A stretch of 64,000 bases of DNA, from the NCBI RefSeq assembly GCF_002211305.1, contig NZ_LOKW01000028.1, forward strand, positions 1 to 64,000, read 5' to 3'. This stretch comes from Rhizobium sp. R634 (GTDB lineage: Bacteria; Pseudomonadota; Alphaproteobacteria; Rhizobiales; Rhizobiaceae). The notes beneath the pieces are model-generated. The model was not told the DNA's origin, made no database searches, and saw only the letters and a program-made list of their open reading frames with translations. Positions 26,548 through 35,162 of this stretch are shown here, in pieces; position 1 is the stretch's first letter; each line of letters starts with the position of its first letter. Position numbers and translations under genes: made by a program.

Positions 26548-26779
26548 TCCGCAGCCGCAACAGACTTGCGCTTCCATTCGAACGGTATGTCCGATGTTTT
26601 GTCGAAATCCTGAAGCGAAATTACATGCGCATATCAGTTCCACAGGATGCTGAAGCAGCGCTCCAATCGCGCGACGTCCAGTTTCCGTGAAAACCTTAAA
26701 CCGCTGCGCCGGCACGTCTGAACTGGTGCTGTGTGTAAATCATGTCGTCATATGTCGAAGCCCCGTTCGGCAACAACAT

Positions 26780-26930
26780 CAACAATCACACGCTGATCCG
26801 GAAGATGGGTCCATAACACCGCTTACGTCTATGATGGTATCGGCCATCGGCTGGCCGCTGCTGCCGGCGATCCACAGCCAAATGTCCAGAATGTCCGAGC
26901 GGCTCGGCCCGAGTAAAAAACCGCGGCCAT
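26780..26930 (-). pseudogene. Broken ParE-type toxin gene
   Basis: An ATG at 26930, 4 bases after the ParD stop, starts MAAVF and then reaches a run of six T. Shifting frame at that run restores LLGPSRSDILDIWLWIAGSS and GQPMADTIID, a typical ParE beginning. The similarity ends there and a stop follows, so both a frameshift and a 3' truncation are present. The toxin is almost certainly inactive. Confidence 0.65.
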
Positions 26931-26933
26931 CAA

Positions 26934-27194
26934 TCAGGCTTTGGATGCGGCAAACCGCCGGCGCCCTTCGGCCTTCACGGCATCGATGTCCAGAGGGGCG
27001 AAATCTCCGCTTTGCATTCCATCGCGCCACGCATTCCGCAGGCGTTCGACTTCGCGGGCTTTTGCACTGTTGCGCTCCTCAAGCAGCCGCAGGGCTTCGC
27101 TCACGACGTCGCTCGAAGAGCTGTAACCGCCGGAATCGATCTTTCTCTTGATGTCGCTCGCCAGTTCATCCGGCAATGAAACAGTCAGGTCCAT
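26934..27194 (-). CDS. ParD-like antitoxin, orphaned
   Basis: 86 residues from the ATG at 27194 (MDLTVSLPDELASDIKRKID), preceded by GAGAAACCT. The ribbon-helix-helix region GGYSSSSDVVSEALRLLEER is intact, and the C-terminal part DIDAVKAEGRRRFAASKA is typical of type II ParD/CopG antitoxins. The toxin gene that should follow is broken, so this antitoxin may persist as a DNA-binding repressor or may neutralise related toxins elsewhere, such as the ParE at 8.5 kb. Confidence 0.8.
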   Translation of the reverse strand: MDLTVSLPDELASDIKRKIDSGGYSSSSDVVSEALRLLEERNSAKAREVERLRNAWRDGMQSGDFAPLDIDAVKAEGRRRFAASKA

Positions 27195-27208
27195 GAGGTT
27201 TCTCCTCA

Positions 27209-28555
27209 TCAAACTATGGGAAGATCGGCGGATTTTTGCAAGTTCGCTCGGAGGGTCTTTTTCAACGCAACGCCTGCCACATAGGTTTCGGCGACCGCCC
27301 GGTCGTCGCCCATTGTCTGCAGGAGGAAGAGCTCCTCGGACAGGGTCTTCACCGTTTCCAGCTTCAGCGCCATGGCCGGGGTCGCGGCCGCATCGAGGAC
27401 GACGAGGTCGGCTTCGGTGCCGGCGTCCAGCGTGCCGATCCGGTCGGCCAGCGACAGTGCCTCGGCATTGCCGCGCGTCATCAGGTAGTAGCTTTCCAGG
27501 GGGTTCAGCCGTTCTCCGAGCAGCTGCTGGATCTTGTAGGCCTCGTCCATGGTTTTCAGCATCGAATAGCTGGAGCCGCCGCCGATATCGGTTGCGACGC
27601 CAATGCGGACCGGCTTTTCACGGCGCGCTAGCGCCTTCAGCGGGAACAGGCCGGAGCCGAGGAAAAGGTTCGAGGTCGGGCAATGGATGGCGACCGAACC
27701 CGTCTCGCTCATGACATCGGCTTCGCGCTCTGAGAGATGGATGGCATGGCCGAAGAGGCTTTTCGGCCCGAGCAGGCCGTAGCGGGCATAGATGTCGGTA
27801 TAGTCGGTCGCCTCGGGATAGAGCTCGCAGGTGAATTTGATCTCGTCGTGGTTTTCCGACAGATGCGTCTGGATGTGCAGGTCGGGAAATTCGCGGGCTA
27901 GCGTTGACGTCGCTTCCATCTGCGCCGGGGTCGAGGTGATGGCGAAGCGCGGGGTGATGGCGACATGGTTGCGGCCCTTGCCGTGCCAGTCCGCTATCAC
28001 CTGGCGGGTCTCGTCGTAGCCCATCTCGGGCGTGTCGAGCAGGCCCTGCGGGGCGTTGCGGTCCATCATCACCTTGCCGCCGACCATGCGCATGTTGCGT
28101 TTCATCGCCTCGGCGAAGAAGGCGTCGGCGGAGGTCTTGTGCACCGAGCAATAGGCGACCGCCGTCGTCGTGCCGTGGCGGATCAGCTCGTCGTAGAAAT
28201 GCGTGGCGATCCTCTCGGCATGCGCGCTTTCGACGAAGCGGCATTCCTCGGGAAAGGTATAGGTGTTCAGCCATTCGAGCAGGTTGGCGGCATAGGAGGC
28301 GATCACCTGCATCTGCGGAAAATGCAGGTGCATGTCGATGAAGCCGGGCATGATCAGATGCGGGCGATGGTCGATCTCGGCCGTGCCTTCGGCGGCCTTC
28401 GTCTTGACGTCGGCATAAGGACCGGCTGCGGCGATCAGCCCGTCTTCGATCAGCAGGCCGCCATCCTCCTCGTAGAGATAGCTCTGGCTGTCGGCCAGGC
28501 TCAGCGGCGCGCGATGAAAGGAAAGCAGGCGGCCGCGCAGGAGTGTTGTCGTCAT
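27209..28555 (-). CDS. guaD: Guanine deaminase
   Basis: 448 residues of the amidohydrolase superfamily. It deaminates guanine to xanthine using one zinc. Motifs: PGFIDMHLHFPQMQVIASYA near residue 70, FPEECRF, QTHLSENHDEI near 233, GHAIHLSE near 270, and the late GVATDIGGGSSYSMLKTMDE containing the catalytic Asp. The start ATG overlaps the stop of puuD by 4 bases, so both are translated from one mRNA; xanthine from this step feeds XdhABC nearby. Confidence 0.93.
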   Translation of the reverse strand: MTTTLLRGRLLSFHRAPLSLADSQSYLYEEDGGLLIEDGLIAAAGPYADVKTKAAEGTAEIDHRPHLIMPGFIDMHLHFPQMQVIASYAANLLEWLNTYTFPEECRFVESAHAERIATHFYDELIRHGTTTAVAYCSVHKTSADAFFAEAMKRNMRMVGGKVMMDRNAPQGLLDTPEMGYDETRQVIADWHGKGRNHVAITPRFAITSTPAQMEATSTLAREFPDLHIQTHLSENHDEIKFTCELYPEATDYTDIYARYGLLGPKSLFGHAIHLSEREADVMSETGSVAIHCPTSNLFLGSGLFPLKALARREKPVRIGVATDIGGGSSYSMLKTMDEAYKIQQLLGERLNPLESYYLMTRGNAEALSLADRIGTLDAGTEADLVVLDAAATPAMALKLETVKTLSEELFLLQTMGDDRAVAETYVAGVALKKTLRANLQKSADLPIV

Positions 28556-29790
28556 TGTTTCTTGCCTTCGACTGCGCTTTCGAACCAGGCTACGAGCAGC
28601 TTGCGTTCGTCCGGCGTCATATCGGTCACGTTGCCGGGCGGCATGGCATGGCTGCGCCCCGCCTGTATATAGATTTCTCGGGCATGGGCGGCAATTTCCG
28701 CGTTGTGTTCGAGTATCACGCCCTTCGGCGGCCGCACGACGCCCTCATAGGCGGGCTCGGCAGCATGGCACATGGAACAGCGCGTCGAAACCAGCTGCTT
28801 GACGGCGGGAAAATGCGGATCGCCGGCGAATTGCTGGAAGGCGGGCGCCACTGCCGCCGCATCCGTCTCTCCCGTCAACAGCTTCGGCACGGTCGAAAGC
28901 CACATGATCAGGATGAAAAGGATGACGGTGACGATCCAGGTCCAGGTCGGCCGGCCTTTCCTGGCATGGGTGGTGTTGAACCAGTGGCGGATGGTGACGC
29001 CCATCAGGAAGACGAGCGCCGCGATCACCCAGTTGAACGCCGTGCCGAAGGCGAGCGGATAATGGTTCGACAGCATGAAGAAGATGACGGGCAGCGTCAG
29101 GTAGTTGTTGTGGAGCGAACGCTGCTTGGCGATCTGGCCGTATTTCGGATCGGGCGTGCGGCCGGCGATCAGATCGGCAACGACGATCTTCTGGTTGGGG
29201 ATGATGATCATGAAGACATTGGCCGACATGATCGTCGCGGTGAAGGCGCCGAGATGCAGGAAGGCGGCGCGGCCGGTGAAAAGCTGCGTATAGCCCCAGG
29301 CCATGAAGACGAGCACGGCATAGAGCACCGCCATCAGCCCCCAGGTGTTGCGCCCGAGCGGGGATTTGCAGAGCAGGTCATAGACGAGCCAGCCGAAAGC
29401 GAGAGATGCCAGCGAGATCGCGATGGCGACCGGCGGCGTGATGTCGAGCACATGCCGGTCGATGAGGAAGAGGTCGGCGCCGCCGTAATAGACGATGCAG
29501 AGCATGAGAAAGCCGGAGATCCAGGTGAAATAGCTTTCGTATTTGAACCAGGTCAGGTGCTCCGGCATTTGTGCGGGCGCCACCAGATATTTCTGGATAT
29601 GATAGAAGCCGCCGCCATGGACCTGCCATTCCTCGCCATAGGCGCCGGGCGGCAGATGCGGGCGTTTCACCAGTCCGAGATCGAGCGCGATGAAATAGAA
29701 GGACGATCCGATCCAGGCGATCGCGGTGATGACATGGAACCAGCGCGCCGCGAAGGCCAGCCATTCCCATGCTATGGCATATTCATACAT
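28552..29790 (-). CDS. puuD: Membrane urate hydroxylase PuuD with fused cytochrome c domain
   Basis: 412 residues. About eight hydrophobic helices lie in the first 320 residues, beginning WLAFAARWFHVITAIAWIGS, with RSLHNNYLTLPVIFFMLSNH near 225. A C-terminal haem-c module follows with CSMCH at 338-342 and a Met ligand candidate in GRSHAMPPGNVTDMT. PuuD converts urate to 5-hydroxyisourate and passes electrons onward instead of making peroxide like soluble uricase. No uricase gene of the soluble type occurs in the window. Its product is used by UraH at 14.3 kb. Confidence 0.93.
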   Translation of the reverse strand: MYEYAIAWEWLAFAARWFHVITAIAWIGSSFYFIALDLGLVKRPHLPPGAYGEEWQVHGGGFYHIQKYLVAPAQMPEHLTWFKYESYFTWISGFLMLCIVYYGGADLFLIDRHVLDITPPVAIAISLASLAFGWLVYDLLCKSPLGRNTWGLMAVLYAVLVFMAWGYTQLFTGRAAFLHLGAFTATIMSANVFMIIIPNQKIVVADLIAGRTPDPKYGQIAKQRSLHNNYLTLPVIFFMLSNHYPLAFGTAFNWVIAALVFLMGVTIRHWFNTTHARKGRPTWTWIVTVILFILIMWLSTVPKLLTGETDAAAVAPAFQQFAGDPHFPAVKQLVSTRCSMCHAAEPAYEGVVRPPKGVILEHNAEIAAHAREIYIQAGRSHAMPPGNVTDMTPDERKLLVAWFESAVEGKKQ

Positions 29791-30127
29791 CGAGTTCCCC
29801 TATCTTCCTCCGACTCGTGACATTGCGGAAATTTTGGCGGGGAGGGAAGAGGAGATTGAAGAACCGCACGAGGCCCCGGTTTCGGCAGCGGCGATCCCCA
29901 GGCAGCAATGGCATGATCACTGCGCTCTATAGGGATCTGTTCATCGGCGATCTATTGTCATGTGCCTAAAAGCTGCCGAGAAGACCATGCAGTATTACTG
30001 TCTCATACTGGATCTGCTAAATTAGCAGATCGCGAAACTATCATGAGCGGATACAGTTAGGTTGCAGGCCGCCGGAATGACATAAGAACAGTTGGAAAAA
30101 TCGGCGGCGCATTCATCGACGGAGAAG
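29791..30127. other. Intergenic region upstream of puuD
   Basis: 337 bases between divergent puuD and a small periplasmic gene. No convincing reading frame. It contains a perfect 10-base-arm palindrome at 30011-30031, listed separately; the sequence around 29930-30060 is AT-richer than average and may hold promoters. Confidence 0.6.
30011..30031. promoter_or_regulatory. Perfect 10-bp-arm palindrome (possible operator)
   Basis: GATCTGCTAA and TTAGCAGATC flank one central A. The length and AT-rich centre are those of a dimeric repressor site. It lies 221 bases upstream of puuD and 97 bases before the small secreted gene. No T-run follows, which argues against a terminator. Confidence 0.55.
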
Positions 30128-30466
30128 ATGCCCATGCGCAGCATTCTGACGTGTTTGATGGTGGCATACGCATCGTTGGCGACAGCTCACGACGCACCTT
30201 CGGGGTGGAGTTATGACCCCTATTGTTGCAACGGCGACAGTCATAGTGGCGATTGCCAGATGATTCCGTCCAAAACCGTGGCGGTGACACCGAACGGATA
30301 TCGCGTGACGCTGATGCCGGGCGACCACCGGCTGGTCACGCATGCGCACGTCTTCCTGCTGCCTATGACGAAGGCGATGCAATCCGGCGATGGCGATTAT
30401 CACCTCTGTCTGTTCCCCAACGAGAACACGCCGCGCTGCTTCTACGCCCCGGAAATGGGCTTCTGA
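30128..30466 (+). CDS. Small Cys/His-rich periplasmic protein
   Basis: 112 residues from the ATG at 30128 (GGAGAAG directly upstream; another ATG two codons on). A signal peptide (ILTCLMVAYASLATA) is followed by APSGWSYDPYCCNGDSHSGD, then HRLVTHAHVFLLP and LCLFPNENTPRCFYAPEMGF. The W-S-Y-x-x-x-CC plus later C and C-F/Y pattern is shared by small uncharacterised secreted proteins of Rhizobiales. Five cysteines and several histidines could bind metal or form disulfides; function unknown. Confidence 0.75.
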   Translation: MPMRSILTCLMVAYASLATAHDAPSGWSYDPYCCNGDSHSGDCQMIPSKTVAVTPNGYRVTLMPGDHRLVTHAHVFLLPMTKAMQSGDGDYHLCLFPNENTPRCFYAPEMGF

Positions 30467-30520
30467 AGCCGAAACCGTCGCTGGTCAGGCCCGGGGTGAG
30501 TTCTCCCAGGTCGTAATGCT

Positions 30521-31417
30521 TCAATTTCTAGCGGCCTTCATCTCGTCGAGGATCCAATTGCGGAAGGCCTTGATCTTCGGCACGTTGCGGCGATTTTCGG
30601 GATAGGCGAGCCAGTAGGCCTTGCCGTCGCTGCGCGTCAGCTCGAAAGGCTGGTAGAGCCGGCCGAGCGCGATCTCGGCTGCATAGAACGCGGGGTGCAG
30701 GATGGCGACGCCGTGGCCGGCCATCGCCGCATCGGCCTCCATCGCCTGCGAGCCCAGCTGGTTGCGCGGGCGCCGGTCGAGATCCGTCTCCGTGACGCCG
30801 GCCGCTTCGAACCATTGTTTCCACCAGATATCGCCGGCGTCGAAAAGATCGAACTTCAGCAGATCGCGCGGCTCCCGGATGCCGCCGGCCGCTTCCGCCA
30901 GCTTCGGGCTCAGCATCGGCGTGAATTCCAGGCCCATCAGCCGGTGCAGGGCCAGCCCCGGCCAGTTGCCGTCGCCCCAGCGGATGCCGACGTCGATCTG
31001 CTCACGGGCGAAGTCGATGATATCAGAGGTCGCCTGAAAGCGTACCGCGATCGCCGGATGCTTCAGGTGGAAGGAACCGAGGCGCGGCGCCAGCCATTTC
31101 GAGGCGAAGGTATGGGTCGAACTGATGGCGAGCGTGCCTTCGACGCTGTCGCGCGCCGTCGCCATCGCGTCATGCAGCATGGCGAAGGCTTCGGTCACTT
31201 TCGGGGCCAGCCGCTCGCCGGTGTCCGTCAATGCGATCTGGCGGGGGCGCCGCAGGAACAGCGGCTCGCCGACATTCTCCTCCAGCAGTTTGATCTGATA
31301 GCTGACCGCGGTCTGCGTCATGCCGAGCTCGTCGCCGGCCTTGGTGAAACTGCCGAGCCGGGCGGCGGCCTCGAAGACGCGCAACGCATTCAGCGGAAAC
31401 TGTTTCGAGAGTTTCAT
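30521..31417 (-). CDS. LysR-family transcriptional regulator (GcvA-like)
   Basis: 298 residues. The N-terminal winged helix-turn-helix reads LNALRVFEAAARLGSFTKAG then MTQTAVSYQIKLLEENVGEP. The effector domain contains FASKWLAPRLGSFHLKHP and a C-terminal AYWLAYPENRRNVPKIKAFR typical of the GcvA/AmpR-like subgroup. Targets are unknown; it is divergent from a DUF1127 gene, with a dyad in the 101-base intergenic region that may be its operator. Confidence 0.9.
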   Translation of the reverse strand: MKLSKQFPLNALRVFEAAARLGSFTKAGDELGMTQTAVSYQIKLLEENVGEPLFLRRPRQIALTDTGERLAPKVTEAFAMLHDAMATARDSVEGTLAISSTHTFASKWLAPRLGSFHLKHPAIAVRFQATSDIIDFAREQIDVGIRWGDGNWPGLALHRLMGLEFTPMLSPKLAEAAGGIREPRDLLKFDLFDAGDIWWKQWFEAAGVTETDLDRRPRNQLGSQAMEADAAMAGHGVAILHPAFYAAEIALGRLYQPFELTRSDGKAYWLAYPENRRNVPKIKAFRNWILDEMKAARN

Positions 31418-31460
31418 GGATAAGTTCTCTTCATGCAGGCAGACGGTCGTTCGATTGGAA

Positions 31461-31488
31461 TTGCAGCATTTTTGCCGGCAAACTGCAA
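31461..31488. promoter_or_regulatory. Dyad between lysR and the DUF1127 gene
   Basis: TTGCAG at 31461-31466 and CTGCAA at 31483-31488 form an inverted repeat enclosing the palindrome TTGCCGGCAA (31472-31481). LysR-type sites are typically such interrupted dyads between divergent genes. Confidence 0.5.
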
Positions 31489-31518
31489 CTCATACCATCA
31501 AACGGACGAGGTGATGTC

Positions 31519-31722
31519 ATGGATTGCCACACTATCGAAGAGAGCCGGCCGCAGCCGTTCAGCGGTGTTTTTCCGCGCTTTGCGGGCTGGTTGTTCGGCA
31601 GTGCCAAGCGTTTCTGCCGTCTGCCGCGGCTCGATCTCGCCGCCATGCCGGACCGCGTCAAGCGCGATCTCGGTTTCCTCGACGGGCGCGATCCCTATTA
31701 CGAAGACGAGCGCATGCGATAG
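31519..31722 (+). CDS. DUF1127-like small protein
   Basis: 67 residues: MDCHTIEESRPQPFSGVFPR, then FCRLPRLDLAAMPDRVKRDL followed by GFLDGRDPYYEDERM. The basic segment ending 'LaxMPDRVkRDLGfldG' is the DUF1127 pattern, a family of tiny Arg-rich proteins linked to RNA and phosphate or stress physiology in alphaproteobacteria. It is preceded by GACGAGGTG and overlaps the end of xdhC on the other strand. Confidence 0.7.
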   Translation: MDCHTIEESRPQPFSGVFPRFAGWLFGSAKRFCRLPRLDLAAMPDRVKRDLGFLDGRDPYYEDERMR

Positions 31723-32513
31723 GCTGAAAGCGCCGTCAGGATCTCGGCTGCGGTCATGGCGGCGATGACTTCGGGGCGCTTGTCCCTGACGGCGGAACCG
31801 CCGATAGGCAGCGTCAGCCGCTCCATCCAGCCCCGTTCGCCGCCGCCTTCGCGCGAAAGCCAGCTTGCGAAGGTGGCGCGCTTGGTCGCCGAGCCGATCA
31901 TGCCGACATAGGCGAGGTCGGTCCGCTCGAGCGCCTGGCGGGCGATGAGGAAGTCCAGCGCATGGTCATGGGTCAGGATGACGACCGCGCCGCCGGCGGC
32001 AACATCCTTCACCAGCGCTTCCGGCATCGGCACGAGCCGCGACCTGATGCCCGCCGGCAGGTTGGTAAGCTCTTCCTGCCGCGTTTCGACGACCGTGACC
32101 GACAGCGGCAGCGGCGCAAGGGCTGCGGCCAGCGCCCGGCCGACATGGCCGGCGCCGAAGAGCAGCACTTCCGGCAGACGCTCGATTTCGCCGGCAAGCC
32201 TTGCCTCGAGCTCATCCTTCAGCGTCTGCGTTAGCCGGCGGAACCGCAACTGCGTGCGCCCGCCGCAGCACTGGCCGATCTCAGGGCCGAGGGGGATATC
32301 CATGGCAGGCGTCCCGCCGGTTCCCGCCAGCATCTCCCGCGCGTTGTGGATCGCCATGAATTCGAACTGCCCGCCGCCGATCGTGCCCCACAGCGCGGTC
32401 GGCGAGACGAGCATGAAGGCGCCGGTCTCGCGCGGGGTAGAGCCCCGGGTGGCGGTGATGTCGACGAGGACGCTGTCGGGGTGGGCGGCGAGAAAGGTGG
32501 GGAGGTCGTTCAT
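31698..32513 (-). CDS. xdhC: Xanthine dehydrogenase accessory protein XdhC
   Basis: 271 residues from the ATG at 32513 (MNDLPTFLAAHPDSVLVDIT); the frame stays open upstream only because the repeat there is open. XdhC binds molybdenum cofactor and inserts its sulfurated form into XdhB. Features: GSTPRETGAFMLVSP, the conserved GQCCGGRTQLRF cysteines near residue 90, a Rossmann motif VLLFGAGHVGRALAAALAPL, and GMIGSATKRATF near 215. It is the last gene of the bdhA-xdhA-xdhB-xdhC series. Confidence 0.93.
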   Translation of the reverse strand: MNDLPTFLAAHPDSVLVDITATRGSTPRETGAFMLVSPTALWGTIGGGQFEFMAIHNAREMLAGTGGTPAMDIPLGPEIGQCCGGRTQLRFRRLTQTLKDELEARLAGEIERLPEVLLFGAGHVGRALAAALAPLPLSVTVVETRQEELTNLPAGIRSRLVPMPEALVKDVAAGGAVVILTHDHALDFLIARQALERTDLAYVGMIGSATKRATFASWLSREGGGERGWMERLTLPIGGSAVRDKRPEVIAAMTAAEILTALSAYRMRSSS

Positions 32514-32545
32514 GGGAAGATGGCCGATGGGTGTGCGGTTGTGGC

Positions 32546-32722
32546 ACCCCCCTTTGTCCTGCCGGACATCTCCCCCACAAGGGGGGAGATTGGATGGGGT
32601 TGACGGCTTCCCCAAACAACTAAAGCACTGCTACTCCGACACGGCTGATGGGGAGCGATAAGCCAACCTTTTGCCGATCTCCCCCCGTGTGGGGGAGATG
32701 TCCGGCAGGGCAGAGGGGGGTA
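32546..32722. repeat. Intergenic inverted-repeat element, family B, copy 1
   Basis: Arms of the type CCTGCCGGACATCTCCCCCA face their inverse at the right end (GGGGGAGATGTCCGGCAGGG). A second copy lies at 52141-52290. This one separates xdhC from xdhB on the transcript. The middle of the element differs between the copies while the arms are conserved. Confidence 0.8.
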
Positions 32723-32771
32723 ACACCCGCTTTGTCCGTCCTGCTCAAGCAACAAACCAGCCGGACGCATC

Positions 32772-35111
32772 CTACACCCGCTTCATCCGCTCTACCGCCA
32801 TCAGCACCCGTTCCGGCGTCGCCGGAGCGTCGAGCCTGGGGCAGACTCTGTAATCCGCCACGCTCGCGACTGCCATCGACAGCGCTTCCAGCACCGAGAT
32901 CGCCAACATGAAGGGCGGTTCGCCGACGGCCTTGGAGCGGCCGATGGTGGCTTCCGCGTTCTCCGACCATTCGGCAAGGCGTACGTTGAAGATCTTCGGC
33001 CGGTCGGAGGCGAGGGGTATCTTGTAGGTGGAGGGGGCGTGTGTGCGCAGGCGGCCCTTGTCGTCCCACCATAGCTCTTCCGTCGTCAGCCAGCCCAGGC
33101 CCTGGACGAAAGCGCCTTCGACCTGGCCGAGGTCGATCGCCGGGTTCAGCGAGCGGCCGACATCGTGCAGGATATCGGTGCGGTCGATCAGATATTCGCC
33201 GGTCAGCGTGTCGATCGAGACTTCGGTGCAGGCGGCGCCATAGGCGAAATAATAGAAGGGCGTGCCGCGGCCGGCCTTGCGGTCCCAGTGGATTTTCGGC
33301 GTCTTGTAGAAGCCGGCGGCGGACAGCTGGACGCGGGCGAAATAGGCCTGCTTGATGAAATCGGGGAAGGCGATCTCGCTTTCGCCGACGCGCACGCGGT
33401 TCGGCAGGAAGACGACGTCGGAGAGCGCCACCTCCCATTTCTCGGCGGCGAAGGCCTTGAGCCGTTCCTTGATCTGGCGGGCGGCATCATAGGCCGCCAT
33501 GCCGTTCAGGTCCGAGCCGGAGGAGGCGGCGGTGGCCGAGGTGTTCGGCACCTTGGCAGTCGTCGTCGCGGTGATTTTCACTCTGTCGATATCGACCTGG
33601 AAACTGTCGGCAAGTACCTGCGCCACCTTGGTATAGAGGCCCTGGCCCATTTCGGTGCCGCCATGGTTCAGGTGGATCGAGCCATCCTGATAGATATGGA
33701 CGAGGGCGCCGGCCTGGTTGAAGGCGGTCATGGTGAAGGAGATGCCGAATTTCACCGGTGTCAGGGCGATGCCCTTCTTGATATAGCGGCTGTCGCGGTT
33801 GAAGCCGATGATGGCGTTGCGCCGCGCCCGGTATTCGGCTGTTTCCTCCAGTTCTTCGACGACGCGGGCGATGATATTGTCCTCGACCTCCTGGTGGTAG
33901 GGGGTCAGCGTGCGGCCGGAACCCGGCTGGCCGTAGAAATTCAGCTTGCGGATATCGAGCGGGTCCTTGCCGAGGGCATAGGCGATCTCCTCGATGACGC
34001 GCTCGGCGCCGAGCATGCCCTGCGGCCCGCCGAAGCCGCGGAAGGCGGTGTTGGAGACCGTGTGCGTCTTCAGCGGTTTCGACTGCAACTGCACATGCGG
34101 GTAGAAATAGCTGGAATCGGCGTGAAAGAGGGCGCGGTCGGTGACGGGGCCCGAGAGATCCGAGGAGAAGCCGCAGCGTGCGGCGTAAGTGGCGTCGACG
34201 GCGTGAATGCGGCCCTCGGTATCGAAACCGACCTCGTAATCGACCAGGAAATCGTGGCGCTTGCCGGTAGCGCTCATATCCTCGTCGCGGTCGGGACGGA
34301 ACTTGACGGCGCGGCCGAGCCTCTTGGCGGCGATGGCAGCAAGGGCTGCGAACTGGTTGCCCTGCGTTTCCTTGCCGCCGAAGCCGCCGCCCATGCGGCG
34401 CACGTTGACCGTTACGGCATTGGACGGGATATCGAGCACATGGCCGACGATGTGCTGGATCTCGCTCGGATGCTGCGTCGAGGACCAGACGGTGACCTCG
34501 TCGTCCTCGCCGGGAATGGCTACAGCGATATGGCCTTCGAGGTAGAAATGCTCCTGTCCGCCGATGCGCATCTGGCCCTTCAGCCGCATTCCGGCATTCG
34601 GCATTTCCGTTTCCGGATCGCCACGCCGAAGCGTCATCGGCGTGATGACCAGGGGGGCGCCATTGGCGAGCGCGCCGTCGATATCGCTCCAGTGCGGCAG
34701 GTCGCGATATTCGATCTTCGCCAGCCGCGCCGCGCCGCGCGCGGCCTCGCGCGTTTCGGCGATGACGGCAAAGATCGGCTGGCCATGGAACTGGACCAAA
34801 GTTTCGGCAAGCAGCGGCTCGTCATGGCTGCCGTTGGAACTGGTGTCGTTGACGCCGGGCACATCCTTGCCAGTGGAGACCCAGACGACGCCGGGATGGG
34901 CGGCGACCTCGGAAAGGTCGATGCTGACGATTTCGGCATGCGCCCGCTCGGAGAGGCCGAGCGCGCCGTGCAGCAGGCCCGATGGTTCGGGGATATCGTC
35001 GATGTAATCGGCGGCGCCGGTGACATGCTTGTGAGCTGAGTCATGCCGCAGCGAGCCGTGCATGGGGCCTGAGATGACGACCTTGGGGTTTTCGAAGGTG
35101 GACTTGTCCAT
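32772..35111 (-). CDS. xdhB: Xanthine dehydrogenase, molybdopterin-binding large subunit
   Basis: 779 residues from the ATG at 35111 (MDKSTFENPKVVISGPMHGS). It holds the molybdenum cofactor and oxidises hypoxanthine/xanthine to urate. Recognisable blocks: RHDSAHKHVTGAADYIDDIP near the start, VRRMGGGFGGKETQGNQFAA near 255, TAFRGFGGPQGMLGAERVIE near 360, NHGGTEMGQGLYTKVAQVLA near 500, and the C-terminal KAVGEPPFMLAISVLEAL containing the catalytic Glu. It requires XdhA for electron transfer and XdhC for cofactor loading. About 250 bases containing a repeat separate it from each neighbour. Confidence 0.95.
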   Translation of the reverse strand: MDKSTFENPKVVISGPMHGSLRHDSAHKHVTGAADYIDDIPEPSGLLHGALGLSERAHAEIVSIDLSEVAAHPGVVWVSTGKDVPGVNDTSSNGSHDEPLLAETLVQFHGQPIFAVIAETREAARGAARLAKIEYRDLPHWSDIDGALANGAPLVITPMTLRRGDPETEMPNAGMRLKGQMRIGGQEHFYLEGHIAVAIPGEDDEVTVWSSTQHPSEIQHIVGHVLDIPSNAVTVNVRRMGGGFGGKETQGNQFAALAAIAAKRLGRAVKFRPDRDEDMSATGKRHDFLVDYEVGFDTEGRIHAVDATYAARCGFSSDLSGPVTDRALFHADSSYFYPHVQLQSKPLKTHTVSNTAFRGFGGPQGMLGAERVIEEIAYALGKDPLDIRKLNFYGQPGSGRTLTPYHQEVEDNIIARVVEELEETAEYRARRNAIIGFNRDSRYIKKGIALTPVKFGISFTMTAFNQAGALVHIYQDGSIHLNHGGTEMGQGLYTKVAQVLADSFQVDIDRVKITATTTAKVPNTSATAASSGSDLNGMAAYDAARQIKERLKAFAAEKWEVALSDVVFLPNRVRVGESEIAFPDFIKQAYFARVQLSAAGFYKTPKIHWDRKAGRGTPFYYFAYGAACTEVSIDTLTGEYLIDRTDILHDVGRSLNPAIDLGQVEGAFVQGLGWLTTEELWWDDKGRLRTHAPSTYKIPLASDRPKIFNVRLAEWSENAEATIGRSKAVGEPPFMLAISVLEALSMAVASVADYRVCPRLDAPATPERVLMAVERMKRV

Positions 35112-35162
35112 TAGCGGTGTCCTCCTCTTGTCATGAGGATTGTCGGGGACGCCGCACACTCC

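Noticed and set aside
28543..29820. A 425-codon plus-strand frame
   Set aside because: Antisense of puuD, whose helices and CSMCH motif are unmistakable.
32514..32615. Extension of xdhC by 34 codons upstream
   Set aside because: It reads through the family B repeat; the conserved protein begins at MNDLPTF.
33165..35039. A 624-codon plus-strand frame
   Set aside because: Lies entirely opposite xdhB, which has complete xanthine dehydrogenase motifs.
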